A stretch of DNA of 56,890 bases from Achromobacter sp. UMC71 (GTDB lineage Bacteria > Pseudomonadota > Gammaproteobacteria > Burkholderiales > Burkholderiaceae_B): positions 1-56,890 of the forward strand of contig NZ_LZZT01000011.1 of assembly GCF_014170305.1 (NCBI RefSeq). Reading direction: 5' to 3'. Each line of letters starts with the position of its first letter. Position 1 is the first letter of the stretch. The translations under genes were made by a program, and so were the position numbers. Under the pieces are notes generated by a model. That model saw nothing but the letters and a program-made list of their open reading frames with translations, did not search any database and was not told where the DNA came from. Shown here one piece after another: positions 36,651 to 44,595 of this stretch.

Positions 36651-37934
36651 TCAGACGGGCAACAGAAACATCAGGGCGGCCACCAGCGTCGGGCCTAGGG
36701 CGGACAAAAACAGCCGCCCGGACGAGATGCTGCCATCCGGAAAATGGTTTTTCAGGATGGCAAACCCGGCCGGATTGGGCGCATTGGCGATGACCGTCAG
36801 TCCCCCCCCCGTCACCGCCCCGGCCACCAGCATGTAGCGCCAGGCCTCGCCGGTGCCTTCCACTAGCGAACCCAGGTAGGTCAGCGCGGCGTTGTCGGTC
36901 ACTGCCGTCAGGGCAGTGGCGCCCCAGAACAGCACGAAGGGCTCCAACCCGCCCAGCAGGTCCTGCAGCCACCATTTCTGCAATCCCCCCAGCACGACCA
37001 GCCCGGCCAGGAAGAACCCCACCATCAGGCCTTCCTTGATCAGCAGGCGGTTCTGGTGGCGCTTGTAGGCCTCGGCAAAGCCGATGAACATCATCAGCAG
37101 GCCGAGGAAAATGGCGGGATGATGCGCGCTCAGTACGACGGCCACCAGAAACACCAGGTGGATCAACATCACCACGGCCGGCACCGGCGCACGCTTATCC
37201 TGGCCCTCGGGCGCATCCACGCCGCCCCCCGTGCCCACCGAGCGCTCCAGCAGCGCCTTGCGGCACACGAAAGTCAGCAGGCCGGCGTTCAGGCAGACGG
37301 CCACCGCCGCCCGCCAGCCAAAATGCTGCGCCATGAAGGCCGAATCCCAGCCGAACGTGGACGCCACCATCAGCACCGGCGGCGCCGCATACGAAGTCAG
37401 CACGCCGCCGATCGACACGTTGACGAACAGCACGCCCAAGGTCAGGTACTTGAAGCCGGCGCGCCCGCTGGTGCGGAAATACGCGTCGCGCAACAGGATC
37501 GCCGCCAGCGTCATCGCCGCGGGTTCGGTGATGAACGAGCCGCCCAGCGGCACCAGCGACATCACCACAAAGAAGGTCGCCAGCTCGCGCGGCAGCGGCA
37601 CCACGCGCGCCGCCAGGCGCACCAGCAACCCCACCAGCTCCAGGATCGGGCGACTGGCCGCCACCACCATGATGGCGAAGACGAACAGCGGCTCGGTGAA
37701 GTTGCGCGTGTCCATGTAGTCGATGGCCGCGGACGGCCCGGACAACGCCGCCATCGCCACGATCAGGGCAAAGGCCCAGACGCCGAACACCGCCTCCACT
37801 TCCGAGAACAGATGCCAGAAGCCGGCATGCGGCCCGCCACGGTGGGCGAGGCGGGCAAACACAGGGACGGAAAAGGTATGAAGCACCGCCACGACAAACA
37901 AGACAGTGGCAAGGACTTCGATGGGCTGAGACAT
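36651..37934 (-). CDS. Putative Na+/H+ antiporter (PF07399-like)
   Basis: The protein of 427 residues has about ten to eleven hydrophobic helices. FVVMSLVPLGGSFITEPAAM (with an acidic residue in a membrane segment) and SIGGVLTSYAAPPVLMVAST look like the discontinuous core segments of the ion-transporter superfamily and of the putative Na+/H+ antiporter family. GATALTAVTDNAALTYLGSL near the C-terminus has the second core motif with a membrane Asp. I chose the ATG at 37932-37934 behind GGAAG; an ATG eight codons upstream has no ribosome site and overlaps a hairpin at 37960. The ion specificity is not proven. Confidence 0.75.
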   Translation of the reverse strand: MSQPIEVLATVLFVVAVLHTFSVPVFARLAHRGGPHAGFWHLFSEVEAVFGVWAFALIVAMAALSGPSAAIDYMDTRNFTEPLFVFAIMVVAASRPILELVGLLVRLAARVVPLPRELATFFVVMSLVPLGGSFITEPAAMTLAAILLRDAYFRTSGRAGFKYLTLGVLFVNVSIGGVLTSYAAPPVLMVASTFGWDSAFMAQHFGWRAAVAVCLNAGLLTFVCRKALLERSVGTGGGVDAPEGQDKRAPVPAVVMLIHLVFLVAVVLSAHHPAIFLGLLMMFIGFAEAYKRHQNRLLIKEGLMVGFFLAGLVVLGGLQKWWLQDLLGGLEPFVLFWGATALTAVTDNAALTYLGSLVEGTGEAWRYMLVAGAVTGGGLTVIANAPNPAGFAILKNHFPDGSISSGRLFLSALGPTLVAALMFLLPV

Positions 37935-37959
37935 TGCAAGCGCTTCCGAAATAGACATT

Positions 37960-37981
37960 CAGGCCGCGCGAGCGCGGCCTG
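37960..37981 (-). terminator. Hairpin downstream of the KAS III-diiron operon
   Basis: Perfect 9-bp stem CAGGCCGCG/CGCGGCCTG with a 4-base loop, between the end of 38085-38981 and the antiporter start. No T-run follows, so it is a weak candidate for a terminator or an RNA-stabilising hairpin. Confidence 0.4.
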
Positions 37982-38084
37982 GCGAGGCACGGCGGACAAG
38001 GGTCGCAATATAGCGCAGCCACTTTGCCCTGCCACGCGGGGACAACCCGGACTTGCATCCGGGCCGGGCTGCGGTCCGCGATCC

Positions 38085-38981
38085 TCAGGCGATCGGCGCG
38101 GGCGGCTCGGCGCCGGCCTGGGCGGCCTTCATTTCCATCAGCAGGCTGTGCAACATCTCGGTCGACAGGCCATGCAGCACGAGCCGGTACCCGGCACGCA
38201 ACGTCGACATGGGCACCAGCGGATGGCTGTTGTTCACCAGAATCAGGTGCTGCGGCGCCCCCAGCAGCTTGGCTGCATAGATGCCGATGGTCTCATCCAG
38301 CTGCAGCGAGTTGGCCGCGCGCCAGAAATCGTTGTCGGTCAGCATCAGCTGATACAGCGGCGTGAACAGCTCGATGGCGCTTTGCAAATCCAGAAAATTC
38401 AGCTTGCCTTGCGGCATGTCTTCCAAACGCAGGTCCGGATCGCGAATCATCGAGAAATCGACCCGCTCCGGCGCATGCATTTCCACGCCGGCGTCGCGCA
38501 ACGCCTGGTTCAGCCGAATCACGAAATTGAACAGGTTCAGGTCGTGCTTGACGAACAACTCGTCCTTCAGGTCGTCGATCTCCATCGGCTCGAGCGGCGT
38601 GGTGGTGATGCGCACCGGCGAGTTCGCCGCGATGAACGACAGCGCCTGCGCGCCCAGGTGGAAATGCCGCAGGATCAGCCAGTTGGCCTCGGGCGACACG
38701 AAGCGCTTCAGGCCCCACGCCAGGATGCGGTGCAGCAGCCGGGAATGCGACCAGCGGCGCGGCAGGAAGGTCTTGATGACCTGGATGAGGATGATGAACG
38801 CGCGCGCCAGCGGCCGCAGGAACGGCAGCAGATACTGGCGCGAAGCGCAGCTCGAATCCGTCAGCCAGGCCTTCTTGACCTTGTCCGGCAGCGGAGTGCT
38901 GCGGTCCAGGTACAAGGCCAGCCACGGGCTCGGATCGGCGGGATCATGCTCCTTGGCAAGGAAATCCGGTTCCTTGTTCAT
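38085..38981 (-). CDS. Unrecognised protein of the KAS III-diiron operon
   Basis: I do not recognise this 298-residue protein. It has one moderately hydrophobic stretch (about 52-75, LLPFLRPLARAFIILIQVIKTF) flanked by arginines, which could be a membrane-surface helix, and no signal peptide. The rest is mixed alpha with few cysteines. There is no obvious catalytic motif; HFHLGAQALSF and DLNLFNFVIRLNQAL stand out as conserved-looking helices. Its start overlaps the stop of the KAS III-fusion gene by 4 bp (ATGA), so the two are translated together and are likely partners. A role in lipid handling is a guess. Confidence 0.7.
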   Translation of the reverse strand: MNKEPDFLAKEHDPADPSPWLALYLDRSTPLPDKVKKAWLTDSSCASRQYLLPFLRPLARAFIILIQVIKTFLPRRWSHSRLLHRILAWGLKRFVSPEANWLILRHFHLGAQALSFIAANSPVRITTTPLEPMEIDDLKDELFVKHDLNLFNFVIRLNQALRDAGVEMHAPERVDFSMIRDPDLRLEDMPQGKLNFLDLQSAIELFTPLYQLMLTDNDFWRAANSLQLDETIGIYAAKLLGAPQHLILVNNSHPLVPMSTLRAGYRLVLHGLSTEMLHSLLMEMKAAQAGAEPPAPIA

Positions 38982-40909
38982 GTGGCATCGTCCTCCATCA
39001 CATGATGAAACTGCATCAGGTACAGCGCGGCCGTGCGGCGTGCGGTATCGACGATGCGCCGCTCGGCGCGGCCGTCTTCGTCGCAGTCCAGCGCCAGCTC
39101 CACCGCGGTCAACCAGCGAGCCAGGTGGTTTTCGTCATTGTGGCCATGGTATTCCAGGAAGCGGAACGCATCGGGCGGCAGCGTCAGGCTGGCCTTGAGC
39201 AGCGGCAGCAGCGCCGGCACGATGCGCTGGCCGGTGCCTTCGATGATGTAGATGGCGCCCAATAGGCCGATCGGGTCGCGCGTGGCGGCCAGGCTGTGCA
39301 GATAGGCGTTCAGGGCCTCGCCGCCGGGGTTGCGGCGCAGCAGATCGATGTTGTCGATCGCGCCGCCGGCCGTGCGGTAGTCCTGGAAGAGGATCTGGAA
39401 GTCGTTCTGCTCTTCGCCGGCGTGCATGTCGATCAAGGCGGCCAGCGGCTGGTATTGCTCGGTCAGCGAGGCCGCGCCTTCGCGCATCCATTTGCTGCCT
39501 TCGCGCACCTGCGGAATCCAGTTTTCCATCCAGTTCAGGTAGTCGGCGGTCTGGAACTGGCGGTTGCGCAGACGCCGCACCACCGGCGTGCGCCAGACGC
39601 GCGACCGGTAGTCGTGCCAGATCGCCGCCAATTCGGTCAGCAGCTGGCCCAGGCCCTGGGGCGCCATGTCGGGATCGTGCGGCGGCGCGATCGCCTCGGC
39701 ATCCGCGCTATGGGCGTCTTCGTACCCCTTGGCCGCCGGCGCGGCGCCGGAGGACACGGCCACCGTGGCACCCTGCACCGCCTCGGCTTCCAGCAGCATG
39801 TAGGCGGCCATGAAACGGCCCGACTCGGGGATATAGCAGAAGATCTGCTCACCCGGCTTGACCTCGCGCGTCTCCAGGAATTCGGCCAGCATGATCAGGA
39901 TCGATGCCGCGCCCGTATTGCCGCGCCAAGCCAGGTTGCTGAACCAGCGCTCGCGCGGGATCACCAGGCCGGCCTTCTCCATCAGGTCTTCGACCACCGG
40001 GATGAACTTCTCGGACGAGTAGTGGCACAGGAAGTGGTCCACCTGGTCCGGGTCCAGCCAGCCGTCGCGCACCAGCTTGGCATATTCATGAATACCGATG
40101 TCGAACAGGTGCGGCAGCAGCCGGATGTCCTGGCGCAGCGACAAGGCGCCATCCGCCTCGGCCTCGTTCCACGACGGATAGTCCAGGTGCCCCTTTTGCC
40201 GGTCGGCCGACAGGCCCAATTGCATGCACACGGGGTAATCGCCCGAGAAGGACCGCTGGTGCACCCATTTCAGGCGCAGCCGCACGCCGCTGGAGGCGCC
40301 CGGCAACGGCCGCCCGCCCTGGCCCAGCAGCACCGCGCCAGCGCCGTCGGACAGCATCCAGCGCAGGAAGTGCGCATCGAAGTCGGCGTCGTAGCCGCGC
40401 GCCGCGAAGCGCGAGCGCTTGAACAGCCGCGACGGCAGTTCGGCGGCCACGGCCAGCGCGCGGGCATGGCCGCCCATTTCTACGCCTTGCGCGGCCGTCT
40501 GGATGGCGGACACGCCCGCGGCGCAGATGCCATGCACCGACAGGGTTTCCATCGGATGGGCCGCCAATTCGCCCTGGATCATGTTGGCAAAGCCCGGCAT
40601 CAGCGCATCGCCGCCGGACGACCCACTGGTCAGCAGCGACACGTCCGCCAGGTCGCCGTCGTTGCGCCGCAGGCAATCACGGATCGCGTTGGCGGCCAGC
40701 TGCGCATTGGTGAAGACCGTGGCGCCTTCCGGGTCAATCGCGTAGTAGCGCTGCTTGATGCCGTTTTCGGCCAGGATGCGGGTCTTGATGCGGCTGGACA
40801 TACGGTTCAGCGGCGCGATGTAGCTGTCCATGGCCTCGTTGGAGACGGGCTCGCCCGGCATGAAGTAGCCGGCGCTTTCCAGATAGACACGATTAAACGC
40901 GATAGGCAT
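38978..40909 (-). CDS. StlD/DarB-like KAS III fused to a heme-oxygenase-like diiron (HDO) domain
   Basis: The protein has 643 residues in two parts. Residues about 1-380 are a thiolase-fold KAS III with the intact triad C129 (VHGICAAGVSA), H296 (FLCHYSSE) and N331 (AWRGNTGAAS); they recall StlD/DarB ketosynthases of dialkylresorcinol and stilbene pathways. A disordered linker (380-420) leads to residues 420-640, an all-helical domain with E470, H496, E499/E500, E557, and H588/D592/H595 in FLEYHGHNDENHLARW, a pattern of the iron-containing heme-oxygenase-like oxidases such as UndA and CADD. The fusion suggests a condensation product handed directly to an oxidase. It is the second to last gene of a tight four-gene operon. 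Confidence 0.82.
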   Translation of the reverse strand: MPIAFNRVYLESAGYFMPGEPVSNEAMDSYIAPLNRMSSRIKTRILAENGIKQRYYAIDPEGATVFTNAQLAANAIRDCLRRNDGDLADVSLLTSGSSGGDALMPGFANMIQGELAAHPMETLSVHGICAAGVSAIQTAAQGVEMGGHARALAVAAELPSRLFKRSRFAARGYDADFDAHFLRWMLSDGAGAVLLGQGGRPLPGASSGVRLRLKWVHQRSFSGDYPVCMQLGLSADRQKGHLDYPSWNEAEADGALSLRQDIRLLPHLFDIGIHEYAKLVRDGWLDPDQVDHFLCHYSSEKFIPVVEDLMEKAGLVIPRERWFSNLAWRGNTGAASILIMLAEFLETREVKPGEQIFCYIPESGRFMAAYMLLEAEAVQGATVAVSSGAAPAAKGYEDAHSADAEAIAPPHDPDMAPQGLGQLLTELAAIWHDYRSRVWRTPVVRRLRNRQFQTADYLNWMENWIPQVREGSKWMREGAASLTEQYQPLAALIDMHAGEEQNDFQILFQDYRTAGGAIDNIDLLRRNPGGEALNAYLHSLAATRDPIGLLGAIYIIEGTGQRIVPALLPLLKASLTLPPDAFRFLEYHGHNDENHLARWLTAVELALDCDEDGRAERRIVDTARRTAALYLMQFHHVMEDDAT

Positions 40910-40944
40910 GACGGGTCTCTAGTGGCAGGTATTGGTAGGCGGTG

Positions 40945-41853
40945 CTAGCGCACGTGCTCGGGCGCCATGCACGAGCGGCTGCGAAAGCGCGGCAGGAAGG
41001 TGCCCAGCACGAACACGCGGAACATGTAGGGGGTCAGGCCGCCCTCGTTCAGCGCGGGCGTCACGCGGGCCCGGTAGTGGACGCGATGCAGACGGGTCAG
41101 TTCGGACCAATGGGCGCGCGGGTGCTCGTGGTGCGCGGTGTGCAGGCCGATGTTGAACAGCAGCGGATTGACCAGTCCTTCGAAATTGCGGGCGTAGTTC
41201 AGGCCGGCCACCGCTCGCGGTCCGCCGTCGGCATGCGCGTGTTGCAGGTAGTTGGTGGCCAAGAGCCAATGCAGGCCGTGCAGCTGCGGCACGATGACGA
41301 ACACCAGCGCCTTGACCGGATTCACGGCCAGCAGGCCGCCCCACAGCCCGAGCCAGGCGCCGTACTGGCACAGGCAATAGCGCCAGGCGCCCGGCCAATG
41401 CCGGCGCAGGCGGCCCAGCCAGGTGAAAAACAGCGGATACAGCACCCAGACGGCTTGCGCCGGGTGGATCAGGTAGCCCCACAGGTGATTGGTATCGCCG
41501 CCGAACCGGTAGGTACGCGCCGCGTCCAGCGCGCCATGTTTGTAGCGATGATGGGTGGCCACGTGCGCCGGATAGAACACGAACGTGGGATGCCCCTGCA
41601 GCAGCGTGATCCAGAAATCGGTGGCCCGGTTCGTCCAGCGCCCCCGCCACATGCGGATGTGTGTGTGATTGTGATGGATCACCCCGATGCCCAGGGTCAG
41701 GAACAGCATCAGCGCGTACAGCGGCCACCAGAAGCCATGAAACCACTGCCACGCCGCCAGAACGGGCAGCGCGGCCAGGTACGCCAGGCTCTGCCAATCG
41801 CGTCGGTTGCGCAGCGCAGGCAACCGGCGCCGCTGCTTAAGCCTGTCCGCCAA
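40945..41853 (-). CDS. Membrane fatty-acid desaturase/hydroxylase (three-His-box diiron)
   Basis: The 302-residue integral membrane protein has the three histidine clusters of the FADS superfamily: HHNHTH (60-65), HVATHH (97-102) and HTAHHEH (238-244), with four hydrophobic segments between them. It binds a diiron centre on the cytoplasmic face and inserts double bonds or hydroxyls into acyl chains, needing electrons from ferredoxin or a cytochrome b5-like donor, neither of which is encoded here. The start overlaps the upstream hydroxylase gene by 17 bp. 35 bp separate it from the KAS III-fusion gene. Confidence 0.85.
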   Translation of the reverse strand: MADRLKQRRRLPALRNRRDWQSLAYLAALPVLAAWQWFHGFWWPLYALMLFLTLGIGVIHHNHTHIRMWRGRWTNRATDFWITLLQGHPTFVFYPAHVATHHRYKHGALDAARTYRFGGDTNHLWGYLIHPAQAVWVLYPLFFTWLGRLRRHWPGAWRYCLCQYGAWLGLWGGLLAVNPVKALVFVIVPQLHGLHWLLATNYLQHAHADGGPRAVAGLNYARNFEGLVNPLLFNIGLHTAHHEHPRAHWSELTRLHRVHYRARVTPALNEGGLTPYMFRVFVLGTFLPRFRSRSCMAPEHVR

Positions 41854-42613
41854 GCGATTCTCGCTTTCGGAAAGCCTCCAGCTGGGCCCCGGCCGCCTCG
41901 GCCTTCAGCCGGGTGCGGAACAGGCGGTCCATGAAGGTGAACTGGAAGCCGAAATTGCCGTTGTAGCAAGCGTGGTGCAGATGGTGCCGGCGGCTGGCGG
42001 CGAACCAATGTGAATAGGACACATTGGGGAAAAAGTCATAGTTGGCGTGGCCGATGCAATTGAAGAACAGGCTGAACAGCGGCACCGACGCCAGCGACCA
42101 GAAGCTGAAGTCGTGCAGCACCATCGGCAGCATGATCACGTTGCCCAGCATCAGCGCTTCGATGGGGTGAAAGCTGTAGGTCGAGAACGGCGTGGTCACC
42201 ACCGACCGGTGATGCGGCAAATGGAAGCGGCGCAGCAGCTTGGTGTGCAACAAGCGATGGTTGACCCAGAAATGCACGTCGTTCCAGGCCACCAGCACCA
42301 GGATTTCCAGCGTGATCTTCTGCCAGCTGGCGTCCGGATCCAGGTGCGCCCAGCCCAGCTGCAACAGACCCCACGGAAAAATCATGCCGGTGCCGAATAA
42401 CAGGACCGACAGGCCCGATTGGGCGAACTCGCGCCGCAGCTGGCCCGGGGCCAGAGGCCGAGGGTCCAGCGGCCGGCCGATGCCCAGCGCGGGCAGGATG
42501 TGCTGGGTCAGCAGCCAGGTGGCCGCGCCGAAAAGCAGGTAGATGCCGCCGAAGAACAGCAGGCCCGCCAGCATGACTTGCCAGGCGGACAACGCTACAA
42601 AAGCTTGAGCCAT
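41837..42613 (-). CDS. Sterol-desaturase-family fatty-acid hydroxylase
   Basis: The 258-residue membrane protein has the fatty acid hydroxylase (PF04116) His pattern: H119-x3-H123, H131-x2-H134-H135, and H210-H211-L-H213-H214 near the C-terminus, plus hydrophobic helices at about 10-35, 68-90 and 160-190. It probably hydroxylates or desaturates a lipid chain through a diiron site. It is the first gene of the four-gene minus-strand operon, so the promoter should lie in 42614-42705. The terminator of dapA separates it from the previous gene. Confidence 0.83.
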   Translation of the reverse strand: MAQAFVALSAWQVMLAGLLFFGGIYLLFGAATWLLTQHILPALGIGRPLDPRPLAPGQLRREFAQSGLSVLLFGTGMIFPWGLLQLGWAHLDPDASWQKITLEILVLVAWNDVHFWVNHRLLHTKLLRRFHLPHHRSVVTTPFSTYSFHPIEALMLGNVIMLPMVLHDFSFWSLASVPLFSLFFNCIGHANYDFFPNVSYSHWFAASRRHHLHHACYNGNFGFQFTFMDRLFRTRLKAEAAGAQLEAFRKRESLGGQA

Positions 42614-42705
42614 GAACGTTTTGTTTCACCCCGGAGAATGGCGGCATCATAAGCAATCCGTCAGCATCCCGCTGAGACATTTATTACCAAATGAATCTGA
42701 GCGCT

Positions 42706-42728
42706 AAAAAGCCGCCGTCCAGGCGGCT
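42706..42728 (-). terminator. Rho-independent terminator of the dapA-family gene
   Basis: On the minus strand AGCCGCC/GGCGGCT (7-bp stem, 5-base loop, 42710-42728) is followed by TTTTT (42710-42706), 9 bp after the stop of 42738-43631. This is a standard intrinsic terminator. Confidence 0.8.
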
Positions 42729-42737
42729 CCAATCCCG

Positions 42738-43631
42738 CTACTGGCAGGGAAACTGCCGGTTCAGGCCCGCCACGGCGGCGTCCATGCGCAGCGCCAGCGC
42801 CGCGCTGGCCGTGGGCATGGGCTGGCGCAACTCGTCGCTCAACAGGCCCTGGCGTCCCAGCTGGGCCTTCACCGGGCCGGGATTGGGCTCGGCGAACACC
42901 AGCTGGATGATGGGCGCCAACGCCTGGAACAGGCGGCGGGCCAGATCCAGCTGCTGCGCCTGCACGGCCTGGTACATGGCCACGAACAGGTCGGGGCGGA
43001 TATGCGCGGCGGCCGCGATGATGCCGGCGCCGCCCAGGCACAGCAGCGACAGCGATTGCAGGTCCTCGCCCGCCAGCACGGCCATGTTGCCGTCGGCGAT
43101 CAGCGCCAGCGTCTTGTCCAGCGATCCGCCGCAGTCCTTGATCGCGGCGATATTCGGATGCGCAGCCAGCGCCAGTAATGTCGCAGTCTCGAGCGATGTG
43201 CCGGTACGGTAGGGAATGTCGTACAGCACCAGGGGAAAGCGCGACGCATCGGCCAGGCAGCGGAAATAAGCGGCCGCGCCCTCCTGGCCGGGGCGCACGT
43301 AGTACGGCGCGGGTGCGAGGATGCCGGCCAGCGGACGGGTGCCGAACGCCGCCAGGCGCTGCAGCACGTGGCCCTGGTGGTTGCCGGCCAGGCCCATCAC
43401 CACGGGCAGGCGGCCGGCCTCGGCCAGTACGGCATCGAGCACCGCCAGCTGCTCGGCGTCATCCAGCGCAGCGGCCTCGCCCGTGCTGCCGCAGACGACC
43501 AGGCCGTCCACCCCGGCGGCCAGGAAATGGCGCACCAGGCGGCGCAGGGCGCCGCCATCCACGGCGCCGCCGGAAAACGGCGTCACCAGGGGAACCCAGA
43601 CGCCTTGGAACAGAGATTGACGAGTTTGCAT
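42738..43631 (-). CDS. dapA: Dihydrodipicolinate synthase (DapA) family lyase
   Basis: The protein of 297 residues is a TIM-barrel class I aldolase: GVWVPLVTPFSGG at the N-terminus, VVCGSTGEAAAL (the GTTGE-like substrate loop), YDIPYRTG with the catalytic Tyr, and AIKDCGGSL with the Schiff-base Lys. True DapA condenses pyruvate with aspartate semialdehyde; relatives act on other keto acids. Because the GSTGEA and KDCGG loops differ from the strictest DapA pattern, it may be a second, catabolic family member. GGAG six bases before ATG 43629-43631 sets the start, and an in-frame GTG two codons earlier lies in that site. A long structured leader precedes it. Confidence 0.82.
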   Translation of the reverse strand: MQTRQSLFQGVWVPLVTPFSGGAVDGGALRRLVRHFLAAGVDGLVVCGSTGEAAALDDAEQLAVLDAVLAEAGRLPVVMGLAGNHQGHVLQRLAAFGTRPLAGILAPAPYYVRPGQEGAAAYFRCLADASRFPLVLYDIPYRTGTSLETATLLALAAHPNIAAIKDCGGSLDKTLALIADGNMAVLAGEDLQSLSLLCLGGAGIIAAAAHIRPDLFVAMYQAVQAQQLDLARRLFQALAPIIQLVFAEPNPGPVKAQLGRQGLLSDELRQPMPTASAALALRMDAAVAGLNRQFPCQ

Positions 43632-43728
43632 GAACACTCCTTCGGTGTAAGCGGACCGTGGTTGGGCCGTACAGAAGTGCTCGGGATACTAGGGGGTGCG
43701 CACGAAGGCGCCATGGCGCCGCCGAGAG

Positions 43729-43783
43729 GCCGCTGTTCCGTCGCCCATCTGACGGAACAGCATGCTCCGGTCAGATGAGCGGC
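43729..43783 (-). promoter_or_regulatory. Mutually exclusive hairpins in the dapA leader
   Basis: The gap 43632-43939 (308 bp) holds no gene. Reading the minus strand, GTCAGATG/CATCTGAC (43770-43777 with 43746-43753) overlaps a perfect 11-bp stem GACGGAACAGC/GCTGTTCCGTC (43751-43761 with 43732-43742), and an outer GCCGCT/AGCGGC pair (43729-43734, 43778-43783) can also form. These cannot all pair at once. The arrangement resembles an attenuator or ligand-responsive leader, but dyads for a protein are also possible. Confidence 0.4.
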
Positions 43784-43939
43784 TGTTTTTTGGATTTCAG
43801 GCCGGCGCAAACCGTCGCCACGCCCAGGGCGCGGAACAGGTAAGCGGATTGATTGGCCTGACGAATCATGAATGGAATAAAGAGGTTGATACGGCCGCTG
43901 ACGGCCGATGCGCAAATCTACCGGGCCGCCACGAGCCTG

Positions 43940-44425
43940 TCAACGCAGGTTGGCCAGGAACACGGCGCATAGCGCCTCCATGCCCTGGCGGTCGTCTTCG
44001 TCGAAGCGGTCCGGCACCGGGCTGTCCACGTCCCACACGCCGATGAGTTGGCCTTGGTGCAGCAGCGGCACCACGATCTCGGAGCGCGATGCGGCATCGC
44101 AGGCGATATGGCCGGGGAACGCGTGCACATCAGGCACCAGTTGCGTCTGGCGCTGGCTGGCGGCCGCCCCGCACACGCCGCGGTTCAGCGCGATGCGCAC
44201 GCAGGCCGGCTTGCCCTGGAACGGCCCCAGCACCAGTTCCGTGCCGTCGAAGAAGTAGAAACCCACCCAGTTCAGGTCGGGCAAGGCCTGGTAGGCCAGC
44301 GCGCTGAGATTGGCGGCATTGGCAATGCGGTCGTGCTCGCCGTCCAGCAAGGCGCGAGCCTGCTTGGCCAGTTCGGCGTACAGCGCGGCCTTGGATTCGG
44401 CGGCGATCGGAGCGGCTTCAAACAT
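43940..44425 (-). CDS. msrC: Free methionine-R-sulfoxide reductase (GAF-domain fRMsr)
   Basis: The 161-residue single GAF domain has the three redox cysteines C75, C85 and C109 with spacings of 10 and 24, exactly those of E. coli fRMsr (84, 94, 118), in PACVRIALNRGVCGAAA and GHIACDAASRSEIVVPL. It reduces free methionine-R-sulfoxide with thioredoxin and protects the cytoplasmic methionine pool. ATG 44423-44425 fits the family length; further in-frame upstream sequence is not conserved-looking. It is divergent from the aminotransferase gene, with 170 bp between starts. Confidence 0.88.
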   Translation of the reverse strand: MFEAAPIAAESKAALYAELAKQARALLDGEHDRIANAANLSALAYQALPDLNWVGFYFFDGTELVLGPFQGKPACVRIALNRGVCGAAASQRQTQLVPDVHAFPGHIACDAASRSEIVVPLLHQGQLIGVWDVDSPVPDRFDEDDRQGMEALCAVFLANLR

Positions 44426-44595
44426 ATTGATAAATGTAACTGTACAGGCGATTATCGATACAAGTGATTTTAGGGGCTTGCCGCGATAAAGGGGCCGGCT
44501 CGCCTCGCTGTGGGACAATAGTTTACGCAGTAACGTCTTTTCTGCGCCGTTGTCATCACCCTTCCGCCCCCCTCTTCTTGATTAAGAAGCAAGCC

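Noticed and set aside
37934..37958. The upstream ATG at 37958 as start of the antiporter gene
   Set aside because: It lacks a ribosome site and lies against the hairpin at 37960; the ATG at 37934 has GGAAG upstream.
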